A stretch of 38,169 nucleotides of DNA from Candidatus Iainarchaeum sp. (GCA_030445695.1 JASUTF010000005.1:1-38169); one strand, 5' to 3'; shown: positions 1 through 8,797, counted from the first letter of the stretch. Made by a program: numbers and translations. Notes: a model not told the origin generated them from the sequence alone.

Positions 1-86
1 GGACGTGCGTGGGGTCGCAGACCCCACCCGCGGACCCGCGGGCCGCGTCGGCCCTGAGCTACGGGCCCAGGTTGGATCAGCAGAAG
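1..86 (-). other. GC-rich hairpin cluster, possible structured RNA (partial)
   Basis: Positions 1-68 are far richer in GC than the neighbouring DNA and hold consecutive inverted repeats: an 8-bp perfect stem with a 3-nt loop at about 10-28, a near-perfect GC palindrome at about 28-42, and a 5-bp stem at about 41-55. On the minus strand the RNA would begin GGGCCCGTAGCTCAG at 68, which resembles a tRNA acceptor arm plus 5' D-stem, but no matching 3' D-stem follows. A TATA-like element on the minus strand near 105-117 could drive leftward transcription from about 85. The left edge cuts the element, so I cannot assign a family. Confidence 0.3.
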
Positions 87-138
87 AATGAAAGCGCAGG
101 AATGTTTTTATTTAATGATCTTTGTAACCTGGAGGTAG

Positions 139-150
139 TTCGTATTTATT
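139..150 (+). promoter_or_regulatory. TATA element of the surface-protein gene at 174
   Basis: The AT-rich run cgtatttatttc is centred about 28 nt upstream of the ATG at 174. That is the archaeal spacing expected for a leaderless transcript. Confidence 0.45.
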
Positions 151-173
151 TCGGAGCAGCAACATAATATAAT

Positions 174-2774
174 ATGAAGGCAATTTTCCGGGCAATCGTG
201 CTCGCGGTATTCGCACTCGTCTCGCTGGGGAGCGTGTACGCGTTCCCCCTGTCCTGTCATCCCACCGAGGTCGACGTAGCCGATACTCATGTTACTGTAG
301 AAGTTAATACAATCCTCCCGACCAGCACGCCAACAGACATCAATGCGATCTACGAACTGAACGTGGAGAACGACGGAACAATTTTGAGTGGAAGCGTGAC
401 GCTGCTCTTTGTCGGTTCCGCCGAACCATATTACATTTTCTCCGGCGAAATAAACATTTCTACGTTCAGTCCTGACAGGGAACACAACCTCTTTGTGGGC
501 ATACCAACAGAGAACAATGTTGAGTGGAACTACTGCACGATCTTTGCCTACAATGCACCACAGATTAACATAACGCCGGAGCCTGTCGAGGGCTGGACGA
601 ACGTGAACGAGTATAACATCTCCTGCACGGATCCGAGCGGTTGCGAGATGAACGTTTACGTGGATGGCGAACTCAGTGCCCAGGACGTGAACTTTGTGTC
701 GTTGGACTTGCCAGACGGCGAACACCTAGTAAGCATCGTTGCAGCTGATCCCTTTGGATACACCTCCGAGCGGAACATCTCTGTAGCGGTGGACACCACA
801 CCCCCAGACGTTAATGATCTGACACCAAGTATATTCGGAGAGAGAGGTAGCGTTTGCCCCGTCTATCGCTTTGATTTGGAGGCTTCTGACGACGGTTCCG
901 GAATAGATTATACGAGATCTACCATTATCCTTGACGGGAACGTCTGCACGGATGTCTGCAGGTTCGAAGAGGGATCCGTTTATGTGAACGGGCTGCCTTA
1001 CGGACAGCACACCATAGAAGCGAACGTTTGTGACGCTGTGGGCAACTGCTCTCTTAGGTCTCCCGCCGTTGTGACAGTAATTTACAGTGAGTCTTGTGCA
1101 TCCGTAGGCGGGCCATACGTGTCTGGCGATTTAGGGCGCAACGGATGGTATACTGATTCAACCAGAGTCTCGTACACCCCACTAACGGACGGTATTGTGG
1201 TATTACTGAATGGGGAACCAATAGAGGGAACATCATTGGGTAGGGAGCGCATTGTCGAAGTTCCAGAAGAGGGCAACAACATTTTGACCTTCCGTTACTA
1301 CATGTCGGAAGAAGCGTTTGCAGAGTACAACTACTACATCCCCGTGGACGGAACGCCCCCAGAGTTCAACTGGTCCTGGCGGCTCTTACCGGGCATTGCT
1401 ATCAATATAAACGCTTGGGATACGGCGAGCGGGCCGGCAGAGGCAAATGTTTGCATTGATGGAAACTGCAGTGCGGTCGGCTGTTCGGGCGGGGAGTGCG
1501 AAGCTGTCTTCCCGCTGGCTCTAGGCGAGCACAACGTTTCGATCACCGTTTTCGACGTCGCGGGGAACCCCACAGACAGAAGCGGTCAGATATCGATAGA
1601 TTTGAACGATCTATTGGGCGAACTAAACGTTCCTGCGTTAGTAACCGAGGCAAACACTACAATCCTTTGGGCGCCGGGCGAGATGTACGACGGGCCATAC
1701 GTGTTCTCCATCGATGGAAACGCATGGGAAGTGAACGGAACGTCTGCAGAGATAACCGTGTCTGCGGGGAGCCACACCATCTGTGTTTCTGTTCCTAAAT
1801 ACCCGGAGGTTAACCGCTGTGCTGAATTAAATGCAGATCTTGCTTTGCCCGGCGTCTCCGTATCTGCACCGGCATCCACGAGGTCGAGAAGGGTTACGGT
1901 GTCCTGGTCCGCCACAGACGACTTTGCCTTGTCTTCCGTTGTACTTTCCATTGACGGCAGCCCGCAGGGTGTTGCCGCCAGCGGTAGCATGACCGTGACA
2001 CTCTCATACGGCGTTCACGAAATCTGCATTTCCGCCACGGACGTTGCAGGAAGGACTGCACAGAAGTGCATCACCGTTATGGTCCGCCGCCCCGGCGGCG
2101 GAGGTGGAGGTGCACCGCCAGCGCCCCAGCTACCGTTGCCGCCACGGTTCCCCAGGGACGACATAGACGATGTCTTTGCCGGCATACTAACGTCTGCTGG
2201 CATCCACTTTGAGAATGTGGAGACGATCGGCGAGGAGAGCGGGAGGGGATCTGCACCCGCGTCTCTGGTCGAGCGGGCCACCAAGGAGTTCGGCCAGGTG
2301 TTTGCGCCGGTCAACACGGTGTGGACGATCCGGAAGTACAGGGTAGATGGCAGGATCTTCGTTCTGGTCATACGGAGAGACGTCAGGGTGCCCGTTGTCT
2401 ATGAGTACTTTGCGGAGGACGTGAACGTGTACTCGCCCCAGCTCAGGGGCGTTGTCCACGGATCCACGCTTGCAACGTTCAGGCCGGAGGACGGCGAATA
2501 CGTTTATGTAGTAGACAGGGACACAGCGGGTACTCCCATAGTGCCTGTTCCCCGTGCCCCCGCTCCTGTGCCGAGAATCCCAAGAACCGTGGAGATAAGC
2601 GCTGCAGCTGCCGGTGGTGCCACGGCGGAGGAGAACGTTGCACCCGCGGGTTCAGCGCTTACGGGTTACTCTCTTGTTACACCTCAAACGAACAGGGCGT
2701 ATTTCGCGGGACTGCTGCTTGTAATCGCGGCCCTTGCGATCCTGGCTGCCCGCTACTTCGAGGGCAGGTGGTGA
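174..2774 (+). CDS. Large secreted, C-terminally anchored surface protein with Ig-like repeats
   Basis: The 866-residue protein starts with a Sec-type signal peptide (MKAIFRAIVLAVFALVSLGS) and ends with one hydrophobic segment followed by a short basic tail (AARYFEGRW), so it should sit outside the cell on a C-terminal anchor. The middle is beta-rich and repeats the pattern D-x-T/S-P-P followed by about 80-100 residues, with phrases such as VDTTPPDV, VDGTPPEF and WSATDDFALSSVVLSIDG. This is typical of archaeal Ig-like or bacterial Big-type domains. Paired cysteines suggest disulfides. A Gly/Pro hinge (GGGGGGAPPAPQLPLPP, about residue 640) separates the Ig-like stalk from a further globular region. 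A short LTGYSL motif precedes the anchor. No enzyme motif was seen, and the role (adhesion or envelope) is inferred. Confidence 0.8.
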   Translation: MKAIFRAIVLAVFALVSLGSVYAFPLSCHPTEVDVADTHVTVEVNTILPTSTPTDINAIYELNVENDGTILSGSVTLLFVGSAEPYYIFSGEINISTFSPDREHNLFVGIPTENNVEWNYCTIFAYNAPQINITPEPVEGWTNVNEYNISCTDPSGCEMNVYVDGELSAQDVNFVSLDLPDGEHLVSIVAADPFGYTSERNISVAVDTTPPDVNDLTPSIFGERGSVCPVYRFDLEASDDGSGIDYTRSTIILDGNVCTDVCRFEEGSVYVNGLPYGQHTIEANVCDAVGNCSLRSPAVVTVIYSESCASVGGPYVSGDLGRNGWYTDSTRVSYTPLTDGIVVLLNGEPIEGTSLGRERIVEVPEEGNNILTFRYYMSEEAFAEYNYYIPVDGTPPEFNWSWRLLPGIAININAWDTASGPAEANVCIDGNCSAVGCSGGECEAVFPLALGEHNVSITVFDVAGNPTDRSGQISIDLNDLLGELNVPALVTEANTTILWAPGEMYDGPYVFSIDGNAWEVNGTSAEITVSAGSHTICVSVPKYPEVNRCAELNADLALPGVSVSAPASTRSRRVTVSWSATDDFALSSVVLSIDGSPQGVAASGSMTVTLSYGVHEICISATDVAGRTAQKCITVMVRRPGGGGGGAPPAPQLPLPPRFPRDDIDDVFAGILTSAGIHFENVETIGEESGRGSAPASLVERATKEFGQVFAPVNTVWTIRKYRVDGRIFVLVIRRDVRVPVVYEYFAEDVNVYSPQLRGVVHGSTLATFRPEDGEYVYVVDRDTAGTPIVPVPRAPAPVPRIPRTVEISAAAAGGATAEENVAPAGSALTGYSLVTPQTNRAYFAGLLLVIAALAILAARYFEGRW

Positions 2775-2795
2775 ATCCGCCTTTTTATTTTTTCA
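2775..2795 (+). terminator. T-rich terminator after the surface-protein gene
   Basis: Directly after the TGA at 2774 comes cctttttattttttc, a run of T residues of the kind that ends archaeal transcripts. It overlaps the 3' end of the convergent uracil-DNA glycosylase gene. Confidence 0.5.
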
Positions 2796-3375
2796 GAAAC
2801 TCTTTCAGCCGCAGGAAGTCCTGTGTCAGCACCGGTAGTAGCTCCCTGTTGTATATTGCTGCTGCGGGGTGATACATGGGCATTACAGTGATTACACCGT
2901 AGAACAGGGTGTTCGTTCTGTATATATTTCCGTGGGCCTTGGATATGCTCTCGTGCGGAACTCCGAAGTGCTCACAGACCCACTTCCACGCGTGCCTTCC
3001 CAGTGTTACAATGATCCTTGGCCCCAGCACCTGGATCTGCCTTTCAAGGAACGGAGAGCACGCCTTTACCTCTTCGGGCGCCGGGTCGCGGTTGTTTGGG
3101 GGACGACATTTAACGATGTTCGTGATGTATACGTCGTCGCGGCTGAGCCCGATGCTGTCCAACAATTCGTTCAATAACTGCCCCGCCTTCCCCACGAACG
3201 GTTTACCTTGGAGGTCCTCGTTCCTCCCCGGTGCCTCGCCAATGAACATTATGCCCTTCGCGAACCCCCCCTCTCCCGGAACCGCGTTTGTTCTCGTGCG
3301 ATGGAGAGGGCAGCGCGTGCACTGTCTTATTTCCTCTGCGATGCGCTCCAGTTCTTCATGCGTGTCCGGATCCAC
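2785..3375 (-). CDS. udg: Family 4 uracil-DNA glycosylase (4Fe-4S)
   Basis: The 196-residue protein removes uracil produced by cytosine deamination, the first step of base excision repair. The N-terminal CTRCPLHRTR pair of cysteines and two later cysteines (KCRPPNN and VKACSPF) match the four-cysteine iron-sulfur site of the family. GEAPGRNEDLQGKPFVGKAG is the uracil-pocket and catalytic motif, and MYHPAAAIYN carries the C-terminal HPS-like motif. Length is normal for archaeal and thermophile enzymes. The gene is downstream of glycyl-tRNA synthetase on the same strand, and its ATG lies 49 nt inside the end of that gene, so the two are probably cotranscribed. The assignment is firm. Confidence 0.93.
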   Translation of the reverse strand: MDPDTHEELERIAEEIRQCTRCPLHRTRTNAVPGEGGFAKGIMFIGEAPGRNEDLQGKPFVGKAGQLLNELLDSIGLSRDDVYITNIVKCRPPNNRDPAPEEVKACSPFLERQIQVLGPRIIVTLGRHAWKWVCEHFGVPHESISKAHGNIYRTNTLFYGVITVMPMYHPAAAIYNRELLPVLTQDFLRLKEFLKK

Positions 3376-4817
3376 TCCACCACCTCGGAAACGGGGATAC
3401 GCTCCTGTTCCATGGTGTCCCTATCTCTTATCGTTACCGTATCGTCTTCCAGCGTCTGATAGTCGACGGTAATGCACCATGGCGTTCCGATCTCGTCCTG
3501 CCTCCTGTACCTCCGCCCAATGCTCCCCTTCTCGTCGTAGACGGCGTTTATCTCCTCGTCCAGCAGGTTCATGTATATCTCCCATGCCTTTTCGGGGAGC
3601 CCGCCCTTGGATACCAGCGGGAAGACGGCTACGGTGTATGGCGCCACTATCGGGGCGAACCTGAACAGTGTCCTCTTTTCTTCCTCGTCGTAGGCGCTGA
3701 ACAGAACCGCCAAAACAACGCGGTCCACACCCCATGACGGTTCAATGACCATCGGGATGAACTTCGTCCCATCGGGCCTTACCGCCTCGAACGACTTGCC
3801 CGAATGCTCCTGATGCCTGCTCAAATCGTATGTCCCTCTGTGTGCGATTCCCTGTATCTCCTTCCAGCCCATACCCTCGAAGTAGAACTCGATGTCCCAC
3901 GTTCCCTGCGAGTAGTGTGCTCTTTCCTCGGGCAGTTGCTCCCTCACGCGGAGAAGTTCCTTCTTCACGCCGATCTTCTCATACCACTTCAGCGAGCGGA
4001 CGATCCAGTAGACGAGCCACTCTCGCCCCGGCACGTCGGGAACGATGTCCGCGATTTTCATCTCCTTCTCCTTTTCCCCGCGTTCCTGCATCTCCGCCGT
4101 TAGAACAAGGGCTTTGTAGTCCTTTACCTCGTTGTAGTATGGGCATTCGTCATTCTCCGGGTCGAAGAAGAACTCTATCTCCATCTGTTCGAACTCTCTT
4201 AACCGGAACAGGAAGTTTCTGGGGCTAATCTCGTTTCTGAATGCCTTTCCTATCTGTGCAATGCCAAGGGGCATTCGCTTTCTGGCCACCTGGTAGAGCC
4301 GTGGGAAGTTCACGAAGATGAGTTGGGCCGTTTCGGGGCGGAGATACGATATGCTCCCCTCATACGGGCCCACCTGCGTTGAGAACATGAGGTTGAAGAG
4401 CTTTACATCGCCCAACTCTCCACCACAGGCAGGGCAGCGTATGTTGTTCTCCCTGATGATTTTCGTCATCTCCTCCGGTGTTTTACCCTCCACATTCGTG
4501 TCCAACGCGTCCTCTATGATGTGGTCTGCTCTAAACCTTTTTCCACAGGACTTGCAGACGACGATGGGGTCGTGGAAGTGCTCCACGTGCCCGGACGCCT
4601 TCCAGACCTCCGGGTTGGTTATTATGGAACCGTCAAGGCCGATGACCTCGTGGGAGCCGTGTACAAACTCCTTCCACCAGGAGCGCTTCACGTTGTTCTT
4701 CAGTTCTGCCCCAACGGGCCCCCAGTCGTAGAATCCAGAGTATCCGCCGTAGACCTCGGCGCTGGGGAACGCGATACCCAGTTTCATGGCCTTGTCTGCC
4801 ATCTCGCGAATGTTCAT
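3327..4817 (-). CDS. glyS: Glycyl-tRNA synthetase (archaeal/eukaryotic dimeric type)
   Basis: This class II synthetase charges tRNA-Gly with glycine. The 496-residue protein opens with MNIREMADKAMKLGIAFPSAEVYGG and YDWGPVGAELKNN, diagnostic for the alpha2-type GlyRS. It carries class II motif 2 (FRNEISPRNFLFRLREFEQMEIEFF), a motif 3 region (VIEPSWGVDRVVLAVL) and a C-terminal anticodon-binding domain. Two CxxC pairs (VCKSCGKRF, CPACGGE) form the zinc site of the archaeal type. I chose the ATG at 4817 rather than an upstream ATG at 4841, because family proteins begin at this point and a TATA element lies about 27 nt upstream. The gene is divergent from the unknown gene at 4870. Confidence 0.95.
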   Translation of the reverse strand: MNIREMADKAMKLGIAFPSAEVYGGYSGFYDWGPVGAELKNNVKRSWWKEFVHGSHEVIGLDGSIITNPEVWKASGHVEHFHDPIVVCKSCGKRFRADHIIEDALDTNVEGKTPEEMTKIIRENNIRCPACGGELGDVKLFNLMFSTQVGPYEGSISYLRPETAQLIFVNFPRLYQVARKRMPLGIAQIGKAFRNEISPRNFLFRLREFEQMEIEFFFDPENDECPYYNEVKDYKALVLTAEMQERGEKEKEMKIADIVPDVPGREWLVYWIVRSLKWYEKIGVKKELLRVREQLPEERAHYSQGTWDIEFYFEGMGWKEIQGIAHRGTYDLSRHQEHSGKSFEAVRPDGTKFIPMVIEPSWGVDRVVLAVLFSAYDEEEKRTLFRFAPIVAPYTVAVFPLVSKGGLPEKAWEIYMNLLDEEINAVYDEKGSIGRRYRRQDEIGTPWCITVDYQTLEDDTVTIRDRDTMEQERIPVSEVVEWIRTRMKNWSASQRK

Positions 4818-4840
4818 GGTAGAATGGAGAACGAGAATCA

Positions 4841-4848
4841 ATAAATAT
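4841..4848. promoter_or_regulatory. Shared TATA element between glyS and the gene at 4870
   Basis: The sequence ataaatat is centred at about 4844.5, about 25 nt before the ATG at 4870 and about 27 nt before the glyS ATG at 4817. It reads as a usable TATA box in both directions, and it is the only such element in the 52-bp gap. Confidence 0.5.
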
Positions 4849-4869
4849 GATAGCCGAGTTTTTGGCTTG

Positions 4870-6408
4870 ATGGCTGTTGAGGAGAAACTCCCGAAACCCG
4901 TCGAGCACCTTTTTAGTGACGTTTACGACTTAGTTCATGACAAGGAGTTCAGTTTCGAAAAGCATACTTCCAAGCAGAGGTATATAGGCCTTGTAAGCGC
5001 TCACCTGTCCACGTGGGGCATCCCACCAGACATGGCAGCGGAGCTGGCCGAGGCCGTTCTTAATATGCATTCAAAAATCGTTGATAAGGTTGGAAATTAC
5101 TTGCGGAGGACGTATGGGCCTCATTACGAGGATTACGCTCACGATTTCATCAAAAACGCACTCGTCAAAATATATGGAGATGCGAACGCCGGGCTGCTTG
5201 AAGATTTTGCCAGACATCCCGAGCGCAGGAACGCCTATTTGAGGGTTGTTAAAGGAGTTGCAAAGGCAGTGCAGTCCAATCCTGCGATTACAGACCACGT
5301 TATCCGCGAAAGTATGATTGTCACGCCCTACGCTGCCATGGTGCACAAATACCCTCTTCTGACGCAGTTAATCCACAGGGCGCTGGAGCGCAGGTACCCG
5401 AGAGTTCTCACGGATGTTCGACATGCGATTGAAGCGGCATTTGGGGCGGAGCACACTTCTCACTACCTTGACGCCATGGAGGACACGCTACGAAAGGTCG
5501 TTTCAGTTAATAATCCAAAAGGCGGTGGCATACCAAGACACCATTTGCATTTGTATGCTTCTGCCATTATTCCCATTGCTGCTCACGCTGCGCTGATTGA
5601 TTCTGCTTTCTCGGGCTCCGATGTTCGGGCGACCCATGAACTGGCAAGGTTTCTGTACGGGACGAAAGGGGCATACTATGCACGAAATCTGCTCTCGCTG
5701 GTCCGTGACTATGAACTAAACCCCCTGTTGCTTGGAATTGCAAAGCACTGGAACGGCGGAATGAACGATCGTTTGTTGGATGCGTTTCACATGTATATGG
5801 AGCAGGGGCCCAGCGCGATGCGCGAACTTGTGGAAACGGACGGAAAGGTGGCGTGGGGTTCTCTTTGGGACCACATATCTCGATCGGTGGTTCTTGAAAA
5901 GAAAAAGGACGGTAGCAGTGTCATTGTTTCAATGGGTAAGAAAGACCCGCTCATGCAGTTGCGCGCCATATGCCAGCAACCCACCTGTTTATATCCCGCT
6001 AACCCGCAGGGGCAGAGATACGGCGTTGACTACGCATTGAATACGAAGAAGGGGGAGGTCATGCCTGTCTATGCCGTCGCACAGCGGGTCAGGACGCACC
6101 GTGGCGCACCCAAAAAGCCAGAAATTGTGGGAAGGATTCTCATGTTTGTGGACCCTACCCGCGGTAACGTTCACATAGCGTCCACTCCTGTTGGGTCGGA
6201 GCCGCTGGACACGTATATCGAGCTCGCAAAGAAGTATGCACAGGAAGTCAACAAATCTGCAGGGAGGAACGTTATCGAACGCGTTGTCGTTGGCGGGCGC
6301 GGGGATGCAAGATTTATCCTCCCCGTGGACGATGCGTACGGCGACATGGTCGTGAAGAAAGGCGACCGTCACTATATCCGGGATGCACAGGTCATCCCAG
6401 TGGATTAA
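4870..6408 (+). CDS. Protein of unknown function, 512 residues
   Basis: I do not recognise this protein. The frame is open further upstream, but that part overlaps glyS, so I start at the ATG at 4870 (MAVEEKLPKP), about 25 nt after a TATA element. Residues 1-330 are mostly helical and rich in His and Tyr. From about residue 360 the character changes: a short stretch with two cysteines (CQQPTCLYPANPQGQRYG) is followed by an alpha/beta-looking region (PEIVGRILMFVDPTRGNVHIASTP) and a Gly-rich VVVGGRGDARFILP. No signal peptide or membrane segment is visible. Base composition is more AT-rich than the flanking housekeeping genes. It could be a lineage-specific or acquired gene. Confidence 0.75.
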   Translation: MAVEEKLPKPVEHLFSDVYDLVHDKEFSFEKHTSKQRYIGLVSAHLSTWGIPPDMAAELAEAVLNMHSKIVDKVGNYLRRTYGPHYEDYAHDFIKNALVKIYGDANAGLLEDFARHPERRNAYLRVVKGVAKAVQSNPAITDHVIRESMIVTPYAAMVHKYPLLTQLIHRALERRYPRVLTDVRHAIEAAFGAEHTSHYLDAMEDTLRKVVSVNNPKGGGIPRHHLHLYASAIIPIAAHAALIDSAFSGSDVRATHELARFLYGTKGAYYARNLLSLVRDYELNPLLLGIAKHWNGGMNDRLLDAFHMYMEQGPSAMRELVETDGKVAWGSLWDHISRSVVLEKKKDGSSVIVSMGKKDPLMQLRAICQQPTCLYPANPQGQRYGVDYALNTKKGEVMPVYAVAQRVRTHRGAPKKPEIVGRILMFVDPTRGNVHIASTPVGSEPLDTYIELAKKYAQEVNKSAGRNVIERVVVGGRGDARFILPVDDAYGDMVVKKGDRHYIRDAQVIPVD

Positions 6409-6479
6409 TCAGCACTCAAGATCTTCATCATCGCGAAGCTCAGCCCTGCGCAGGTTCATCACGGAACGAATGGAGTGTT

Positions 6480-6491
6480 TGTTTTTATATC
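6480..6491 (+). promoter_or_regulatory. TATA element of the gene at 6511
   Basis: The run tgtttttatatcc is centred about 24 nt upstream of the ATG at 6511, consistent with a leaderless transcript. Confidence 0.45.
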
Positions 6492-6510
6492 CTGAACGTG
6501 TTCTTCTTGC

Positions 6511-6969
6511 ATGGTGCTCGAATCCCCCGAGGCGCTCAAGGGCTTTTTGGAGATACTCTACAGGCGCAACAAACCCGGGAAGTCACTGGGGAAAGCGTAC
6601 GATATATATGATGACCTCTTCACTGACTGGCTGGAAACGAATGCGGAGAAGATATATGAGCTGTATAGGAAGTTGCAGGTAGCCCACGAAGTTCCAGAAG
6701 AGTACGCGGCAAGAATGGCATACCTCTTGTGGGTTGTCCACCGGGGTGAGAACCCCATGCATGCTCCTCACGTTAGAGTTCTGGGGAGGGGCCACGCCCG
6801 TTTCTTCTATGATTATCTTGAAAAGGCGGGGTTTGATGTAGCGCGCCTCCGCAGAGAACACAGAAATCACGTGCCTGCGGGCGTACTACTTGAGAACGTT
6901 CCGGACCACGGTCTTGGCCCGCACGTTTTGGAACGAAGATTCACGTATCCCCGCGGCTCCAAACCCTGA
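6511..6969 (+). CDS. Small soluble protein of unknown function, 152 residues
   Basis: I do not recognise a family. The N-terminal two thirds are helical and charged (LGKAYDIYDDLFTDWLETNAEKIYELYRKLQ). The C-terminal third is unusually rich in His and Arg (HRGENPMHAPHVRVLGRGHARFF, LRREHRNHVPAGV), which could bind metal or nucleic acid. No signal or membrane segment is visible. It stands alone, with its own TATA element upstream, and L40e begins 39 nt later from another promoter. The ATG at 6511 has the right distance to the TATA box. Confidence 0.65.
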   Translation: MVLESPEALKGFLEILYRRNKPGKSLGKAYDIYDDLFTDWLETNAEKIYELYRKLQVAHEVPEEYAARMAYLLWVVHRGENPMHAPHVRVLGRGHARFFYDYLEKAGFDVARLRREHRNHVPAGVLLENVPDHGLGPHVLERRFTYPRGSKP

Positions 6970-6978
6970 CGCTGATTC

Positions 6979-6988
6979 TTTTTAAACT
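6979..6988 (+). promoter_or_regulatory. TATA element of the L40e gene
   Basis: tttttaaact is centred at about 6984, 25 nt before the ATG at 7009. No ribosome binding site lies between, so the mRNA is probably leaderless. Confidence 0.55.
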
Positions 6989-7008
6989 CTTTCACGCTCC
7001 ATCTCCAC

Positions 7009-7164
7009 ATGGGATTCCCAGAGGCAGAAGCACGGCTGTTCCACGGCGTGTGGATCTGCATGAGCTGCGGTGCCCGCAACCGTAGTGCAAAGGGTAAGCC
7101 GGAGAAGTGCAGGAGATGCGGAAGCAAAAGGCTCCGTCTAAAGGCAAAGGAGCAGAGAAAGTAA
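7009..7164 (+). CDS. rpl40e: 50S ribosomal protein L40e
   Basis: This 51-residue zinc-ribbon protein of the archaeal large subunit begins [20 protein letters not shown] and carries two CxxC knuckles (CMSC, CRRC), followed by the basic tail [12 protein letters not shown]. The FPEAEARL opening and the Cys spacing are diagnostic. Unlike eukaryotic L40 it is not fused to ubiquitin, which is normal for archaea. The gene overlaps the start of the prenyltransferase gene by about 49 nt, so the downstream genes are probably translated from the same transcript. Confidence 0.93.
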   Translation: MGFPEAEARLFHGVWICMSCGARNRSAKGKPEKCRRCGSKRLRLKAKEQRK

Positions 7165-7955
7165 GGGCATACCTTGCCCTTACCCGCCCTCTGAACGCTC
7201 TTATGGTGCTTTTTGCGGGCATTCTAGCCGGTATTATAGCCAGAGCGCCGGTTTTCTGCACGTTTCTCGCATCGCTCGGGGCTGCATTCATATCTGCGGG
7301 TGCACAGGCGATCAATGACTACTACGACTATGAGGTTGACCAGAAAAAGGGAAAAAGACATAGAATCAAGCGAAAGAACATTCTTCACTTCTCCATGGCT
7401 TTATACGGTGTGGGCATTGCCCTTGCAGCACTTGCGTCCCCCCGTCTTTTGCCCCTTGCCCTTCTCGCGGCGGTTGGGACGCTCGCATACTCCGCATACC
7501 TTTCGAGAAGGAAGTACTGGGGCAACCTCGTTGTGGCTTTTTTCACCGGCTTTATTTTCGTGTTCGTGGCTATCTGCGGGGACGTTACCCGCGTCTGGTT
7601 TCCGTTTCTGCTCGCGTTCCTTGCCACGTGGGCCCGTGAGGTTATAAAGGATATAGAAGATCTTCCCGCCGACAGGGGCCACAAAACGACGCTCCCCATG
7701 CTCGTGGGCACGGAGATGGCATCATACTTCGCCGCATACCTGCTCCTGCTCGCTGTCTTCTTCTCGCCGTTCCCCGGGCCGTGGGGCTTCGGAATCTTTT
7801 CGGTCTGGTACTACTACCTGCTCGTCCCCGCCGACCTCCTATTTATTCTCTCCGCCCTATATATAATTAGGGGAGACCCCCGGAGGGCGCAGCGATTATG
7901 CAAGGCGGGGATGTTGGTGGCACTCCTGGCGTTCGCCGCGGGCACAATTCTCTAG
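7116..7955 (+). CDS. UbiA-family prenyltransferase, probable digeranylgeranylglyceryl phosphate synthase
   Basis: This is an integral membrane enzyme with about eight hydrophobic segments. In archaea this family adds the second geranylgeranyl chain to the glycerol phosphate core of membrane lipids. The first Asp-rich motif is NDYYDYEVD (about residues 67-75) and the second is [17 protein letters not shown], both placed as in UbiA enzymes. The stretch after the first motif ([13 protein letters not shown]) lacks the usual N-x-x-RP-x-x-SG sequence. The ATG at 7116 lies inside the L40e gene, and a GTG at 7107 is an alternative start. The last 58 nt overlap the HTH gene. UbiA membership is firm. 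The exact prenyl acceptor is inferred. Confidence 0.85.
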   Translation: MRKQKAPSKGKGAEKVRAYLALTRPLNALMVLFAGILAGIIARAPVFCTFLASLGAAFISAGAQAINDYYDYEVDQKKGKRHRIKRKNILHFSMALYGVGIALAALASPRLLPLALLAAVGTLAYSAYLSRRKYWGNLVVAFFTGFIFVFVAICGDVTRVWFPFLLAFLATWAREVIKDIEDLPADRGHKTTLPMLVGTEMASYFAAYLLLLAVFFSPFPGPWGFGIFSVWYYYLLVPADLLFILSALYIIRGDPRRAQRLCKAGMLVALLAFAAGTIL

Positions 7956-8797
7956 CCGACACAGTAGTTCTCGCCTTCTTGAACAGGGGGTACCGCATCG
8001 TTGATTACACCGATGTGAAGGGCTGCGTTGACTTTGTGGCGAAATCGGACTCCAACGTGTTCGTCATCCGCGTTCTGTCTAACGTTGACGCACTGAGGGA
8101 GGAGAGCGTTCGCGAGTTCGTCCAGCTGGCCGCAGCCGTTCACGGGACACCCCTGATTGTTGGCGAACGCACCAAGAAGGGATCGCTGGAGGACGGGGTG
8201 GTGTACAGACGTTACGGCGTTTCCGTTGTAACTCCTGCAACCCTTGAGCGCATACTTGACGGTGAGCTCCCTGTTTTCGAGGAGTTCAAGGGGAAGCGAG
8301 TGGTGTATTTTGATTCGGGTATGTTCAGGGCAGCCCGTGAGGCGGCAGGGCTGTCCCAGAGTGAACTGGCAGTAGAGGTCGGCACAACCAAGGACTCCAT
8401 ATACAGGTATGAGCATGGCTTTCCCGCGTCCGAGTCCACTGCCCGGAAAATCATAAAGGTTCTTGGTAGGGACGTCATATCGCCCGTTGATCTTGGTTAC
8501 AAGGGCTATGTAAGGTCGGAAAGCATAATGGAGTTTAGAAGGGCGCCCTGGGACGTTTTTGTTTCTGTCAGAGAGTCGCTTGCACTTTCCCGTGCCCGGG
8601 GGATCCTGCAGCGAAAAATAAACGTCCTCCGCAGGGGGGCTGGTGTCGCCCACGATCTCTACGCCGTTATTGCGAGGGAGGATACACACGTTCCCAAGGA
8701 CGTCCCTGTGGTCACAGAGGAGGAGCTTGCAGAGGTGAAGAAGCCCGATGAGATAGTCAAGAAGGTGAGGGATGAGCTGGATGAGCTCGAAGGATGA
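7898..8797 (+). CDS. Archaeal HTH-type transcriptional regulator (COG1395-like)
   Basis: The 299-residue protein has an N-terminal domain resembling a degenerate nuclease-like fold (GYRIVDYTDVKGCVDFVAKSDSNVFVIRV), a central Xre-type helix-turn-helix at about residues 140-190 (FRAAREAAGLSQSELAVEVG, then DSIYRYEHG), and a C-terminal region ending in a charged helix. This layout matches the archaeal family of putative HTH regulators of about 300-320 residues. Its targets are not known. GGAGGG lies about 10 nt before the ATG at 7898, and this is the only reasonable in-frame start. It overlaps the prenyltransferase gene upstream and pcm downstream, so the group is one operon. Confidence 0.85.
   Translation: MQGGDVGGTPGVRRGHNSLADTVVLAFLNRGYRIVDYTDVKGCVDFVAKSDSNVFVIRVLSNVDALREESVREFVQLAAAVHGTPLIVGERTKKGSLEDGVVYRRYGVSVVTPATLERILDGELPVFEEFKGKRVVYFDSGMFRAAREAAGLSQSELAVEVGTTKDSIYRYEHGFPASESTARKIIKVLGRDVISPVDLGYKGYVRSESIMEFRRAPWDVFVSVRESLALSRARGILQRKINVLRRGAGVAHDLYAVIAREDTHVPKDVPVVTEEELAEVKKPDEIVKKVRDELDELEG

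Noticed and set aside
6370-6440. Possible box C/D small RNA on the minus strand (ATGATGA followed by CTGA)
   Set aside because: One C/D' pair is present, but a convincing C'/D pair and terminal stem are missing, and it overlaps the end of the 4870-6408 gene. Chance boxes of this size are common.
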